Of a DNA stretch of 64,000 bases, positions 53,773 through 61,833 are shown piece by piece. The stretch is from Caulobacter sp. 602-2. Lineage in GTDB: Bacteria > Pseudomonadota > Alphaproteobacteria > Caulobacterales > Caulobacteraceae. The stretch is taken from assembly GCF_011043625.1 (NCBI RefSeq), contig NZ_JAAKGT010000003.1:62001-126000 (forward strand), in the 5' to 3' direction. A program made the position numbers and the translations under genes. Within the stretch, counting starts at the first letter, position 1, and each line of letters opens with the position of its first letter. Below the pieces are notes generated by a model. It had not been told where the DNA came from. It did no database searches and saw only the letters and a list, made by a program, of their open reading frames with translations.

Positions 53773-54816
53773 TCAACCGCCGGTGACGATCTCGAACGCC
53801 GCGCCGGGACCGGCGGCCGCGTTCAGCGCCGACAGCACGACATCGATGCGGTGGGCGAAGGCCTGTCGCCTCTGGCCTTCCGTCAGGGCGAACAGCATGC
53901 CGATCGGCTGGTAGGTCTCGTTGGTCAGAAGCGCGCCGGTGTCGCCCGGCAGGAAGAACGGCGCCTGGTCGTCGGCGACCGTGACGCAATCGGTGAACAA
54001 GCAGGATTCGCCGTTGCCGTATTCGACTCGGATCTGGGCCATCACCAGGTCGATGACGCCCATCGTGGCGCCGGATGTCCGGCCGCTCTTGCGCACGCGC
54101 GCGAGCGGCGCCGGGGCGACCGCGGGCATGACGATCGGTGCGAAGCTCCCGACGCCGGTCATGATCCGGGGATCGACGGCCACCGACACCTCGGCCGCCG
54201 CCACATCGGCCTGGGGCGTCTGGCCTCCGGCGCTCAGCACGCCGGCATAGGAAAGCCTGGCGATCGTGGACTGCGACACGTTTCCGTCCTCGAACGACTG
54301 CTGCTGCACGTCGGGCCCTCCGACGAAGCCGTTGAGCTCCGGATCGAGCACGTGACGACAGGACACCATGAGGGGCCGCTGCGAAGGCTCGCCCTGGTTG
54401 CGGACGTAGAAGCCCAGCGTGCCGCTGTAGTTCGTATGGAGCGGCGCTATTGAGACGCCGCAAGGGGGACGGGCGAAACTGCGGGTGAAGGGCGCGGCCG
54501 CGGCGGCCATCGGCTGGGGGCCGGCCAGGATCTTGCCGACCTCCTCCACGTGCACGGGCAGGCCGGCCAGCATCGACGGGGCCTGGAACGCCTGGGCGTC
54601 CTGCGCCACCTGCAGCACGATGGAGGGCTTGGGCGCTTGGCCTCCCTCCGCCGCGCGCAGGCCCAGACCCACGCTCACGGCGGCGACCCGTCCGGCCGCA
54701 TGGTCCTGGCGCAGCGCCTCGAAGCCATGCCACAACGCGTGGAAAGCCCCCTCATCGCAGACATGCGCTCCGAAGCTGTCCAGATCCCTCTGATAGCTGG
54801 ACGATTGTCCGATCAT
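53773..54816 (-). CDS. Chymotrypsin-fold protease-like protein with Thr at the nucleophile site
   Basis: This 347-residue protein from ATG 54816 has no signal peptide. Its second half has a trypsin-like pattern: VSCRHVLDP (His 155), PQADVAAAEVSVAV (Asp 204), VRKSGRTSGATMGVIDLVM and FFLPGDTGALLTNETYQPIG. The canonical GDSG nucleophile is GDT(293)G here, so Ser is replaced by Thr. It could be a Thr-using peptidase or an inactive sensor. The first 110 residues include IVLQVAQDAQAFQAPSMLAG and are not recognised. Confidence 0.72.
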   Translation of the reverse strand: MIGQSSSYQRDLDSFGAHVCDEGAFHALWHGFEALRQDHAAGRVAAVSVGLGLRAAEGGQAPKPSIVLQVAQDAQAFQAPSMLAGLPVHVEEVGKILAGPQPMAAAAAPFTRSFARPPCGVSIAPLHTNYSGTLGFYVRNQGEPSQRPLMVSCRHVLDPELNGFVGGPDVQQQSFEDGNVSQSTIARLSYAGVLSAGGQTPQADVAAAEVSVAVDPRIMTGVGSFAPIVMPAVAPAPLARVRKSGRTSGATMGVIDLVMAQIRVEYGNGESCLFTDCVTVADDQAPFFLPGDTGALLTNETYQPIGMLFALTEGQRRQAFAHRIDVVLSALNAAAGPGAAFEIVTGG

Positions 54817-55151
54817 CCCCAGCGCCCCCGCACCCTCAACGCGTGGATGAAACTCGCCGAGGCTCGCGCGAAAGACAATGGTCAAGCCGCGACGGCGATC
54901 CCACTTTCCCGTTCCCTCGCCGCGGATCGGCGGCCGGGCGGGGCTCTGCCGCCGTGGCGCCGCATCGCAACAGGACCGTCCCGTCGATTGCCGAAACTCG
55001 GGTCCAGCCTGTCTGGCCACGCTAGAGAAAAGGGATAATTTCACCTGAAACTAACCGGTTTCGAGGTGCTCATTTGCTGCTCAACGTGCCTTTTGCGCAC
55101 ACAGCTTTCGTGGGCGTCGTAAAAAATTGACGCTCGAAGTCAAAAAGCCGC

Positions 55152-55181
55152 TTGATATGACAACGCTGTCAGCACTATTAG
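55152..55181 (+). promoter_or_regulatory. Promoter with internal palindrome before first UrcA-like gene
   Basis: TTGATA (-35, 55152-55157) and TATTAG (-10, 55176-55181) are 18 bases apart, and the spacer starts with the palindrome TGACA-ACGC-TGTCA (55158-55171). The second UrcA-like gene has TTGATA at 55734-55739 in a similar position. The rest of the 54817-55267 gap shows nothing else certain. Confidence 0.5.
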
Positions 55182-55201
55182 TTTCGTGACGGCGACGAAC
55201 T

Positions 55202-55254
55202 GGCGAGATCCGGTCGGCCGTCAGAGGAACGCATCGGGAGGAGGTTGATCCCAA
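55202..55254 (+). promoter_or_regulatory. Conserved mRNA leader of first UrcA-like gene
   Basis: The stretch GGCGAGATCC...GAGGAACGCATCGGGAGGAGG...GATC..AACC (shown in parts) is repeated, with changes, upstream of the second UrcA-like gene at 55783-55839. Conservation between paralogues outside the coding part suggests a regulatory RNA leader. Confidence 0.55.
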
Positions 55255-55267
55255 CCCCCTTTCCGGA

Positions 55268-55588
55268 ATGACTGAAATGCAACGTGTGTTTGTTCTGGCC
55301 GCTTCGGCCATCGCTCTCCTGAGCGCCCCCGCCGCCTTCGCCGGTGAAGTCACCGTCAAGGTCGCCGGCCGCACCACCGCCGCCGTGCACGCCGACATCG
55401 TCAAGGCCGCCACCTCGGTGTGCCAGGAAGACAACGGCTCGACCACCTACGGCGCCGACGTGCTGCCCTACTGCATCCGCGACGTGGCCCGCGCCGCCGT
55501 CGAAAAGGTCGGCAGCCCGACCCTGACCGCCTACGACAAGACCCAATGGCGCCCGAACGGTCTGATCAAGACCGCCTCGGCCCGCTAA
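55268..55588 (+). CDS. UrcA-like small exported protein (paralogue 1)
   Basis: This 106-residue protein has a signal peptide (MQRVFVLAASAIALLSAPAA, cut after AFA). The mature part starts GEVTVKVAGRTTAAVHADIV and has two conserved Cys (ATSVCQEDNG, VLPYCIRDVAR). It is closely similar to the next gene, so the two arose by tandem duplication. ATG 55268 was used; ATG 55277 is also possible. Confidence 0.72.
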   Translation: MTEMQRVFVLAASAIALLSAPAAFAGEVTVKVAGRTTAAVHADIVKAATSVCQEDNGSTTYGADVLPYCIRDVARAAVEKVGSPTLTAYDKTQWRPNGLIKTASAR

Positions 55589-55618
55589 GCGCAGCAAAGC
55601 CTTAGCCCATCGGGACCA

Positions 55619-55650
55619 GAGCCCGCGGAGCCCCCGCTCCGCGGGCTTTT
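55619..55650 (+). terminator. Terminator after UrcA-like paralogue 1
   Basis: GAGCCCGCGGAG and CTCCGCGGGCTTTT form a stem-loop followed by TTTTGCTT. It lies 31 bases after the stop. Confidence 0.85.
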
Positions 55651-55782
55651 GCTTGTCTGGAAGGCGAGTTGTGACACCGGTAACAAGCGCGTGGAATCAA
55701 TGACTTCGCCCGGAAGTTGCGGCAACATGACTGTTGATAACTGATCAGCGATGAGCTAAGGCTGTTCTCCGGCGACAGAGCG

Positions 55783-55839
55783 GGCGAGATCCTGGACCAG
55801 TCGCCGGAGGAACGCGTCGGGAAGCGGTCGATCTGAACC
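55783..55839 (+). promoter_or_regulatory. Conserved mRNA leader of second UrcA-like gene
   Basis: GGCGAGATCCTGG, CGGAGGAACGCGTCGGGAAG, CGGTCGATC and AACC correspond block by block to 55202-55254. The spacing to the gene start (about 40 bases) differs from the first copy. Confidence 0.55.
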
Positions 55840-55878
55840 GTGCGCTTGAAAGCGCCGCCCGACCTGGAATCCATCCCG

Positions 55879-56181
55879 ATGATCCGCTCCGCCGCTCTCG
55901 CTCTCTCCGCCCTGGCCCTGCTGGCCGCCGCTCCGGCCGGCGCCGCCGAAGTCCGCGTCAAGGTCGCCGGCCGCGCCGCCGCCGACGTCCGCGCCGACAT
56001 CGTCAAGGCCGCCTCGACCGTCTGCTGGCAGGACGTCCGCGGCGAGTCGCTGGCCATGTACCTGTACCCGGCCTGCGTCCGCTCGTCGGTCAACGACGCC
56101 GTGACCAAGCTCGGCAACGCCGACCTGATCGCCTACAACGCCGCCAACCCGGCCAAGCCGCTGGAAGTGGCCGCCCGCTAA
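55879..56181 (+). CDS. UrcA-like small exported protein (paralogue 2)
   Basis: From ATG 55879 the protein is 100 residues with a signal peptide (MIRSAALALSALALLAAAPA, cut after GAA). The mature sequence EVRVKVAGRAAADVRADIVK, then KAASTVCWQDVRG and YPACVRSSVNDAVTKLG, parallels the first copy. Two Cys may form a disulfide. The frame extends upstream to a TTG at 55840, which is not needed. Confidence 0.72.
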   Translation: MIRSAALALSALALLAAAPAGAAEVRVKVAGRAAADVRADIVKAASTVCWQDVRGESLAMYLYPACVRSSVNDAVTKLGNADLIAYNAANPAKPLEVAAR

Positions 56182-56208
56182 GGCGACCAGCCCTTCCGAG
56201 GCTTCAAG

Positions 56209-56239
56209 AGCCGCCGTCGCCCTGCGACGGCGGCTTTTT
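56209..56239 (+). terminator. Terminator after UrcA-like paralogue 2
   Basis: AGCCGCCGTCGC and GCGACGGCGGCT pair perfectly and are followed by TTTTTG. Confidence 0.9.
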
Positions 56240-56399
56240 GCTGGGCGTCGCGACGGATCGGAGCGGCCGCGATCCGCTACAGCCCCTCATTCCCGCCCTG
56301 AAACCGGGGACCTCCACCGCTACCGACACAGCCCCGATAAGCGGACGGATTTGATGTTGCTATGGGTGGAAAGCTGCCCCCCTTGGCCGTATAGTGCAG

Positions 56400-56485
56400 T
56401 TATGAGTTCCCGTCCGTGGATCGCGACGAGCCGTCGAGGAACGGCTCGAATTATTGACCCGACCTGATCATCAGGTCGGGCTTTT
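56400..56485 (+). ncRNA. Candidate small RNA with its own promoter and terminator
   Basis: TATAGT (56390-56395) with TGGAAA 17 bases upstream could start an RNA near 56400. The RNA would have hairpin GAGCCGT-CGAGGA-ACGGCTC (56429-56448) with a purine-rich loop, an A/T-rich linker, and a perfect terminator CCCGACCTGA-TCA-TCAGGTCGGG followed by CTTTT. A 21-codon frame from ATG 56402 exists but looks incidental. The rest of the 56240-56536 gap shows nothing else. Confidence 0.5.
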
Positions 56486-56536
56486 CGCGATTTTCACGAC
56501 AAGGCGGCGCGCGCGCCGGAACACCTGGAATCTCAC

Positions 56537-57016
56537 ATGTCACAAGCGACGCTGCACATGCTGTGCGGAAAAATGGCGGCTGGGAAATCGACCCTCACGG
56601 CTGAACTGAGCCACGCGCCGTCGACGGTTGTCCTAAGCGAGGATTTTTGGCTCGCCCGTCTATTCGGTCCGGATATGAAGGACGTGGCTGATTACGTCCG
56701 CTATTCGAAGCGACTGCGTGAGGTCATCGGCCCCCATGTCCAAGAGCTATTGCGGCAGGGCGTGTCCGTCGTGCTGGACTTCCCAGCCAATACCCTCGCC
56801 ACACGCGCTTGGATGAAAACTCTTTTTGAAGAAGCGCAAGCCGATCACTGCCTGCACTTCCTCGATGTGCCGGATGAGGTCTGTAAGGCGCGGCTACGAG
56901 CGCGCAACGCCGTCGGGAACCACGACTTCGCGCCATCCGACGCGGAGTTCGATTTGATCACCAGCTACTTCGTTCCCCCTTCAGAAGCGGAGGGGTTCAA
57001 GGTGGTCCGCTGTTAG
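56537..57016 (+). CDS. AAA-family P-loop kinase-like protein
   Basis: This 159-residue protein begins MSQATLHMLCGKMAAGKSTL, with the Walker A motif GKMAAGKST at residues 11-19. VVLSEDFWLARLFGPDM and VSVVLDFPANTLATRAWMK are further parts of the nucleoside/aminoglycoside-kinase-like fold, and LDVPDEVCKARLRARNAVG holds the lid Arg. The substrate is unknown. Codon use (TTT, GAA, CAA, TTG, TGT) is more AT-rich than the neighbours, a hint of transfer. Confidence 0.82.
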   Translation: MSQATLHMLCGKMAAGKSTLTAELSHAPSTVVLSEDFWLARLFGPDMKDVADYVRYSKRLREVIGPHVQELLRQGVSVVLDFPANTLATRAWMKTLFEEAQADHCLHFLDVPDEVCKARLRARNAVGNHDFAPSDAEFDLITSYFVPPSEAEGFKVVRC

Positions 57017-57229
57017 GCCGCTTCGGGTCGTGAACCGAAGTTGGCTCCGCCACCTGTTTCGGACGGTCAGATCGATGTCGCCAGCAAGTGTCTGTCTTGG
57101 TCAACTCCCGCCCTTGCGGCGGGGAATGCGCCACGACCTGCAAGGCTGGCTTTCGCCCCATGGCGGACTTACGAGGCTTGCACGCTGACAACGCCTGGAT
57201 GATGGTCCGATCCGGAGGTGGCGGCTTGG

Positions 57230-57862
57230 ATGAATAGGTTAGGCGCCTTCGGACTGATCGCGGCGGCTTTGGTCGGGTCCGTGGCGACCGTCTACGCGAG
57301 TTTTCGCGAGACCCCGTTCTTCCCTGAGTCCTTCCAGACCACCGTGGGGGAGTGCCCCAAGAACAGGGACTTCCCCGCCCACCGGCGGCCGATCCTCGTA
57401 CGGGACGAGGCTTCATGGTTCGCCGGTCAGTTGTTGGACCTGCACGAGGCCCCGCTCGCTCAGACGGGCGCGGGCCAGCCAACGCTCCGGTTCTCAATGT
57501 TGAATGGCGGTGCGCGAACGGTCACGGTCCGGGTGACGGAAGTCAAAGGCGGACGCCTGCATCTGACGGCCAAGTGGTTGCCAGGTTCGGCGGTCTGCGC
57601 AGACAAGCAGGGATGCGTCGTAGAGAAGCTGCTGTCGCCTTCGGAGCAGGCGCGACTGGAAGCCGCCGTGGCGCCGTTCCTGGCGGCGCCGTCCTATGGA
57701 TGTGACGGCGCGGTCGATGCCGGCGTTTCCGTCTTGGAAGCAAGCCAGGGGGACACATACCGCATCTGGCACCAACGATCGCGGCCGACGGACGATGTGA
57801 GAGCCGCAGGCCACGCCTTTCTCCAGCTGGCCGGATGGCCGCTGGCCGACGAGCTCAGATAA
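57230..57862 (+). CDS. Hypothetical exported or anchored protein (210 residues)
   Basis: ATG 57230 follows GGAGG at 11 bases; GTG 57218 would add four residues. An N-terminal hydrophobic segment (LGAFGLIAAALVGSVATVYA) is a signal or anchor. The remainder has paired Cys (GECPKNR, AVCADKQGC, SYGCDG) and strands (RTVTVRVTEVKGGRLHLTAK). No family is recognised. Confidence 0.65.
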   Translation: MNRLGAFGLIAAALVGSVATVYASFRETPFFPESFQTTVGECPKNRDFPAHRRPILVRDEASWFAGQLLDLHEAPLAQTGAGQPTLRFSMLNGGARTVTVRVTEVKGGRLHLTAKWLPGSAVCADKQGCVVEKLLSPSEQARLEAAVAPFLAAPSYGCDGAVDAGVSVLEASQGDTYRIWHQRSRPTDDVRAAGHAFLQLAGWPLADELR

Positions 57863-57934
57863 CCGCCCCCTTGGCTGACGGCGCGCGAACTGGCCTGGAT
57901 CGAGGGCGGGAATGACGGCCTTGAAGGAAACGCG

Positions 57935-57968
57935 AAAAAGCCCGCCAGGCGAACCTGGCGGGCTTTTC
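57935..57968. terminator. Bidirectional terminator next to rpmB
   Basis: AAAAAGCCCGCCAGG - CGAA - CCTGGCGGGCTTTT is a perfect stem flanked by A and T runs. It serves rpmB (minus) and the upstream plus-strand gene. Confidence 0.93.
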
Positions 57969-58009
57969 GTCATCGGCTGCCAATCCCGAGGACTGGAGGG
58001 CCGAAAGGC

Positions 58010-58309
58010 TTAGGCGGCTTGCGCGGCGGCCTTGGCCTTGGCCTTCACCTGGGCCTTGATCTTCAGGGCGCGCGGCGACAGCTGCTCGTCCTTGGCGCCG
58101 AGCAGGAACACGTCCAGGCCGCCCTTGAAGTCCAGGGTGCGCAGGGCAGCGTTGCTGATGCGCAGCTTGAAGGATTGACCCAGCGATTCCGACTGCAGCG
58201 TGGCAGGCGACAGAGCCGGCAGGAAGCGGCGCTTGGTCTTGATGTTCGAGTGGCTCACGTTGTGGCCGATCATCGGACCGACGCCCGTGAGTTCGCAACG
58301 GCGCGACAT
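58010..58309 (-). CDS. rpmB: 50S ribosomal protein L28
   Basis: This 99-residue protein begins [20 protein letters not shown] and continues [20 protein letters not shown], with the C-terminal [20 protein letters not shown]. These are the L28 family features, with one N-terminal Cys only. The Lys/Ala-rich tail is typical of alphaproteobacterial L28. The length fits. Confidence 0.95.
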   Translation of the reverse strand: MSRRCELTGVGPMIGHNVSHSNIKTKRRFLPALSPATLQSESLGQSFKLRISNAALRTLDFKGGLDVFLLGAKDEQLSPRALKIKAQVKAKAKAAAQAA

Positions 58310-58521
58310 GACGAGTACCTTGGGCTAGGCGAAGCCGAAGGCCCCGCGAACATAATGTCAGGCGCGCTTCCGGACAGGTCCGCCGCGCGAGAGGGGGCGA
58401 TATAGGCGATGGAGCCCAGCAGAGTCAAGGCGCATGGGCTTGAACGCTCGCCATCACCCTGCCTTCAATCGCGGTTCATCTGCGCCTCCTTATATACGCG
58501 GCCATGAAGGAGTTCGACCGC

Positions 58522-58974
58522 ATGCGTCTCATCGCCCTCGCCGCCCCCGCCCTCGCCGCTTCCCTGGCCGCCCTGGCGGTGGGATTCGCCGCGACCGCAC
58601 CGGCGAAGGCGGCCGCCCCGAAGTCGACGATTCTGCCCGGCCACTGGGAGTACAGCTACCGGATCGGCATCATCCCGGCCGGCAGCGAGGACAAGTGCAT
58701 CAAGCCGGCCGACGCCGCCCAGTTCTCCAAGGGCATCTGCACCCGCCGCTACAAGTGCGACTACACGACCAACCAGGTCGACGACGGCAAGATCGCGCTG
58801 AAGGGCACGTGGACCGACAAGAAGGGCCGCGTGGCTCCCGTCAGCGCCAAGGGCAGCTACACCCCCGAGAGCTTCAAGCTCGACGTGAAGATGAAGACCG
58901 TCAACGGCCTGCCGATCGCCGGCGAGATGAAGGCCAAGCGCCTGGCCGCCACCTGCCCCGCCGACGTGGACTGA
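58522..58974 (+). CDS. DUF3617-family exported protein
   Basis: This 150-residue protein from ATG 58522 (AAGGAG 10 bases upstream) has a signal peptide (LIALAAPALAASLAALAVGF, cut after AKA). The DUF3617 pattern PGHWEYSYRIGIIPAGSEDK, CIKPADAAQF, CTRRYKCDYTTNQVDDGKIA and LKGTWTDKKGRVAPVSAKGS is clear. These periplasmic proteins have no assigned function. Confidence 0.85.
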   Translation: MRLIALAAPALAASLAALAVGFAATAPAKAAAPKSTILPGHWEYSYRIGIIPAGSEDKCIKPADAAQFSKGICTRRYKCDYTTNQVDDGKIALKGTWTDKKGRVAPVSAKGSYTPESFKLDVKMKTVNGLPIAGEMKAKRLAATCPADVD

Positions 58975-59291
58975 CCGCCCGCCGGGGCTTCACCGAACGC
59001 CCCCTCGCGGAACGCCTTTGTGGTTAACCGGCGTTAAGCTACAATAGCTTGTAGGGAACAAATCCCGAATTGGCCGGTGTCAGCGATTCGGTCCCGATTC
59101 GTTTCGCGCGCGTTCCCGCGCTTCAAGCCTTGCCGTTAACTTGGCTGTGGACGCCCGCCGGTTACCCCCAGCAAGTCGCGCCCGACCCGCAACCTTGCGG
59201 CGCGCCATCGTGGCGCTCCACCTTGACGATTGACAGCGACCGACGCTCCGACCGAGCCTTGCGCCTCACGCAATGACCAAGGGCGGGGACG

Positions 59292-59504
59292 ATGCACGAG
59301 CAGGAAGACAACACCATCTACACCGTGGTCGTGAACCACGAGGAGCAGTACTCGATCTGGCCGGCCGACCGCGAACCGCCGCTGGGCTGGCAAAGCACCG
59401 GCTTTTCCGGCCTCAAGAGCCAATGCCTGGACTACATCAAGGAAGTCTGGACCGACATGCGCCCCAAAAGCCTGCGCGAGGCCATGGCCCGCGAGGGGCG
59501 CTGA
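59292..59504 (+). CDS. MbtH-family protein
   Basis: This 70-residue protein has the MbtH signature: [60 protein letters not shown], with the conserved NxExQxSxWP and WTDMRPxSLR motifs. MbtH proteins bind and activate adenylation domains of nonribosomal peptide synthetases. No NRPS gene is nearby. Confidence 0.92.
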   Translation: MHEQEDNTIYTVVVNHEEQYSIWPADREPPLGWQSTGFSGLKSQCLDYIKEVWTDMRPKSLREAMAREGR

Positions 59505-59510
59505 AGCCGC

Positions 59511-60017
59511 CTACTCGGCGGCCACCTTCACCGCGACGGCTTCCAGCGCCTGGGCCACGGTCGGGCCGGGGTCGTCGTGGATCACCCGCGACAGGTCGCG
59601 ACCGTCGACCACCTGGCCGCAGGCCTCGCAGGCCAGCTTGGGGTGGAAGTCGCAGCCGCAGGCCTTATGCACGAAGTGCACGGGGCCCGCGCCCACGCCA
59701 TAGACGTGGCGATCGCCCCACTCGGCCATGGTCAGCAGCACGTTCGACAGGTCGCGCCCCTTGGCGGTCAGCACGTATTCGTGGCGCGGCGGCCGTTCCG
59801 AATAGCGACGCGTCTCCATCACCCCGTAGCCGACCAGGCTTTTCAGCCGCGCGGCCAGCACGTTGCGCGCCACGCCCAGCCGCTCCTGCCATTGCTCGAA
59901 GCGCCGCACGCCCTGGAAGGCGTCGCGCAGGATCAGCAGGGTCCAGGGATCGCCCACCACCTCGAGGGTGGCGGCGATGGCGCAGCGTTGCTGGCTATAG
60001 TCGGCGGTGCGGCCCAT
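59511..60017 (-). CDS. HxlR-family transcriptional regulator
   Basis: This 168-residue protein begins MGRTADYSQQRCAIAATLEV and has the winged-helix motif VGDPWTLLILRDAFQGVRRF with EQWQERLGVARNVLAARLKS. A C-terminal Cys-rich segment (HKACGCDFHPKLACEACGQV) may bind zinc. HxlR proteins often answer to reactive electrophiles. It is divergent from the thiolase gene and converges with mbtH. Confidence 0.9.
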   Translation of the reverse strand: MGRTADYSQQRCAIAATLEVVGDPWTLLILRDAFQGVRRFEQWQERLGVARNVLAARLKSLVGYGVMETRRYSERPPRHEYVLTAKGRDLSNVLLTMAEWGDRHVYGVGAGPVHFVHKACGCDFHPKLACEACGQVVDGRDLSRVIHDDPGPTVAQALEAVAVKVAAE

Positions 60018-60270
60018 GCCGCGAAAGTGCGGCGTTCCGCGGGGGAATGCAAGGGCCGTTGCTTTTCAGTACGAACCCGAGTAGGTTTTTTATCGCAATT
60101 GACTCTCTCGGTTCATTGCTCGACTTTCCGGCCGACGACGGGAGCCGCCCTTCCGCCGCCGGCCGCTTCTTGCGCCGGACTATCGCGCCCACTCACGAGC
60201 AAGACGCTTGCGCAAGCGGGCCGATAGAGGGCCTATTCCACCACAAAACAAACGTATCGGGAGTTCGTCC

Positions 60271-61461
60271 ATGTCCAATCGCGCCGATCCTGTGGTGATC
60301 GCCAGCTTCGCCCGCACGCCGATGGGCGGCTTCCAGGGCGCGCTGGGCGGGGTGAAGGCCACCGAACTGGGCGCGACCGCCGTCAAGGCGGCGCTGGAGC
60401 GCGCGGGCGTCGCGGGCGACAAGATCGACCAGATCATCATGGGCTGCGTGCTGCCGGCCGGCCTTGGCCAGGCCCCCGCCCGCCAGGCCGCCCTCGGCGC
60501 GGGCCTGCCCAAGTCGGTCGAGGCCACCACCGTCAACAAGATGTGCGGCAGCGGCATGCAGGCCGCGATCATGGCCCACGACGCCCTGCTGGCCGGCAGC
60601 GCCGACGTCATCGTCGCCGGCGGCATGGAGAGCATGACGGGCGCGCCCTACCTGATGGCCAAGCACCGCGGCGGCGCCCGCATCGGCCACGACCAGATCT
60701 GGGACTCGATGTACCTGGACGGCCTGGAGGACGCCTACAGCCCCGGCAAGCTGATGGGCGCCTTCGCCGAGGACACCGCCGCCGACTACCAGTTCGGCCG
60801 CGAGGCGATGGACGACTACGCGACCAAGGGCCTGATGAAGGCCAAGGCCGCCGTCGAGAGCGGCGCCTTCGCCGCCGAGATCGCGCCGGTGAGCGTCACC
60901 ACCCGCAAGGGCGTCGAGACCATCGACAAGGACGAGCAGCCGCTGAAGGCCGACCCGGCCAAGATCCCCACCCTGCGCCCGGCCTTCTCGCGCGACGGGG
61001 CGATCACCGCGGCCAATTCCAGCTCGATCAGCGACGGCGCCGCCGCCCTGGTGATGACCCGCAGGAGCGTGGCCGAAAGCCTGGGCCTGCCGGTGGTCGC
61101 CACCGTGGTCAGCCACGCCGCCCACGCCCACGAGCCGGGCCTCTTCACCACCGCGCCCGTGCCGGCCATGCGCAAGGCGCTGGACCGCGCCGGCTGGAGC
61201 GTCGCCGACGTCGACCTGTTCGAGGTCAACGAAGCCTTCGCCGTCGTGGCCATGATCGCCCAGAAGGAACTGGGCATTCCGGACGACAAGCTGAACGTCA
61301 ACGGCGGCGCCTGCGCCCTGGGCCACCCGATCGGCGCGTCCGGCGCCCGCATTCTGTGCACCCTGATCTCGGCCCTGCAGGCCCGCAAGGCCAAGCGCGG
61401 CCTGGCTTCGCTGTGCATCGGCGGCGGCGAGGCCACGGCGATGGCCATCGAACTCGCCTAA
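60271..61461 (+). CDS. Acetyl-CoA C-acyltransferase (thiolase)
   Basis: This 396-residue thiolase has both catalytic Cys motifs: NKMCGSGMQAAIMAHDAL and GGACALGHPIGASGARI, plus the C-terminal GGGEATAMAIELA active-site loop and NEAFAVVAMIAQKE His/Asn. It acts either in fatty acid or ketone-body metabolism or in acetoacetyl-CoA formation (as for PHB). It is divergent from the HxlR regulator, so it may be its target. Upstream, 60239-60268 is AT-rich and probably holds the promoter. Confidence 0.93.
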   Translation: MSNRADPVVIASFARTPMGGFQGALGGVKATELGATAVKAALERAGVAGDKIDQIIMGCVLPAGLGQAPARQAALGAGLPKSVEATTVNKMCGSGMQAAIMAHDALLAGSADVIVAGGMESMTGAPYLMAKHRGGARIGHDQIWDSMYLDGLEDAYSPGKLMGAFAEDTAADYQFGREAMDDYATKGLMKAKAAVESGAFAAEIAPVSVTTRKGVETIDKDEQPLKADPAKIPTLRPAFSRDGAITAANSSSISDGAAALVMTRRSVAESLGLPVVATVVSHAAHAHEPGLFTTAPVPAMRKALDRAGWSVADVDLFEVNEAFAVVAMIAQKELGIPDDKLNVNGGACALGHPIGASGARILCTLISALQARKAKRGLASLCIGGGEATAMAIELA

Positions 61462-61571
61462 TTTCTACCCAATATGCGGCATTCCGGCCCGTCGCGCGGC
61501 AAGACCTTGCGCGACGGGCCGGCAAGCGTTACCTGTTGATCTGCAAGCCTACCTGGACCCTTTCAGACTTC

Positions 61572-61712
61572 ATGCCCTCGCACCTGATCACCATCGCGCT
61601 CTTTACGACTGGCCTCTCGGCCGGCGTCGCGATGTGGTGCGCCATGATGTCGAAGATGAACCAGATTAAAACCGTGCCTGTCAGGACGGGGCAAAGACGG
61701 CGCGCAGACTAG
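61572..61712 (+). CDS. Putative 46-residue leader peptide ahead of ACT-like genes
   Basis: ATG 61572 encodes MPSHLITIALFTTGLSAGVA and then MWCAMMSKMNQIKTVPVRTG. The run is rich in Leu/Ile/Thr/Val, and a terminator follows 42 bases after its stop, itself 44 bases before an ACT-like gene. The order leader - terminator - small-subunit-like gene fits attenuation by branched-chain amino acids. It could also be a small membrane protein. Confidence 0.45.
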   Translation: MPSHLITIALFTTGLSAGVAMWCAMMSKMNQIKTVPVRTGQRRRAD

Positions 61713-61753
61713 GGACCTCCCTGGAAAACCAAGCCGAAGGATCACGAGATCCG

Positions 61754-61790
61754 AAAAAGCCCCGCCTCCGAAAGGAGCGGGGCTTTTTCG
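61754..61790 (+). terminator. Terminator hairpin of second attenuator-like leader
   Basis: AAAAAGCCCCGCCTCC and GGAGCGGGGCTTTTT form a long stem (loop GAAA) followed by T-run. It lies upstream of 61834, like the hairpin at 6471. Downstream sequence GCGGTCCGACGGTCCTC resembles the first leader's GCGGTCCGTCGGCCTGA. Confidence 0.85.
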
Positions 61791-61833
61791 TTGCGCGGTC
61801 CGACGGTCCTCAAACTCAAAAGGATCTTCGAAC

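Noticed and set aside
54817-55150. Extension of the protease-like protein to the upstream ATG near 55044
   Set aside because: The extra 76 residues are Arg/Pro-rich and unlike the protein, and the ATG at 54816 fits the domain start better.
56402-56467. 21-codon frame inside the candidate small RNA
   Set aside because: It has no ribosome-binding site and its end runs into the terminator stem; the RNA interpretation explains the region better.
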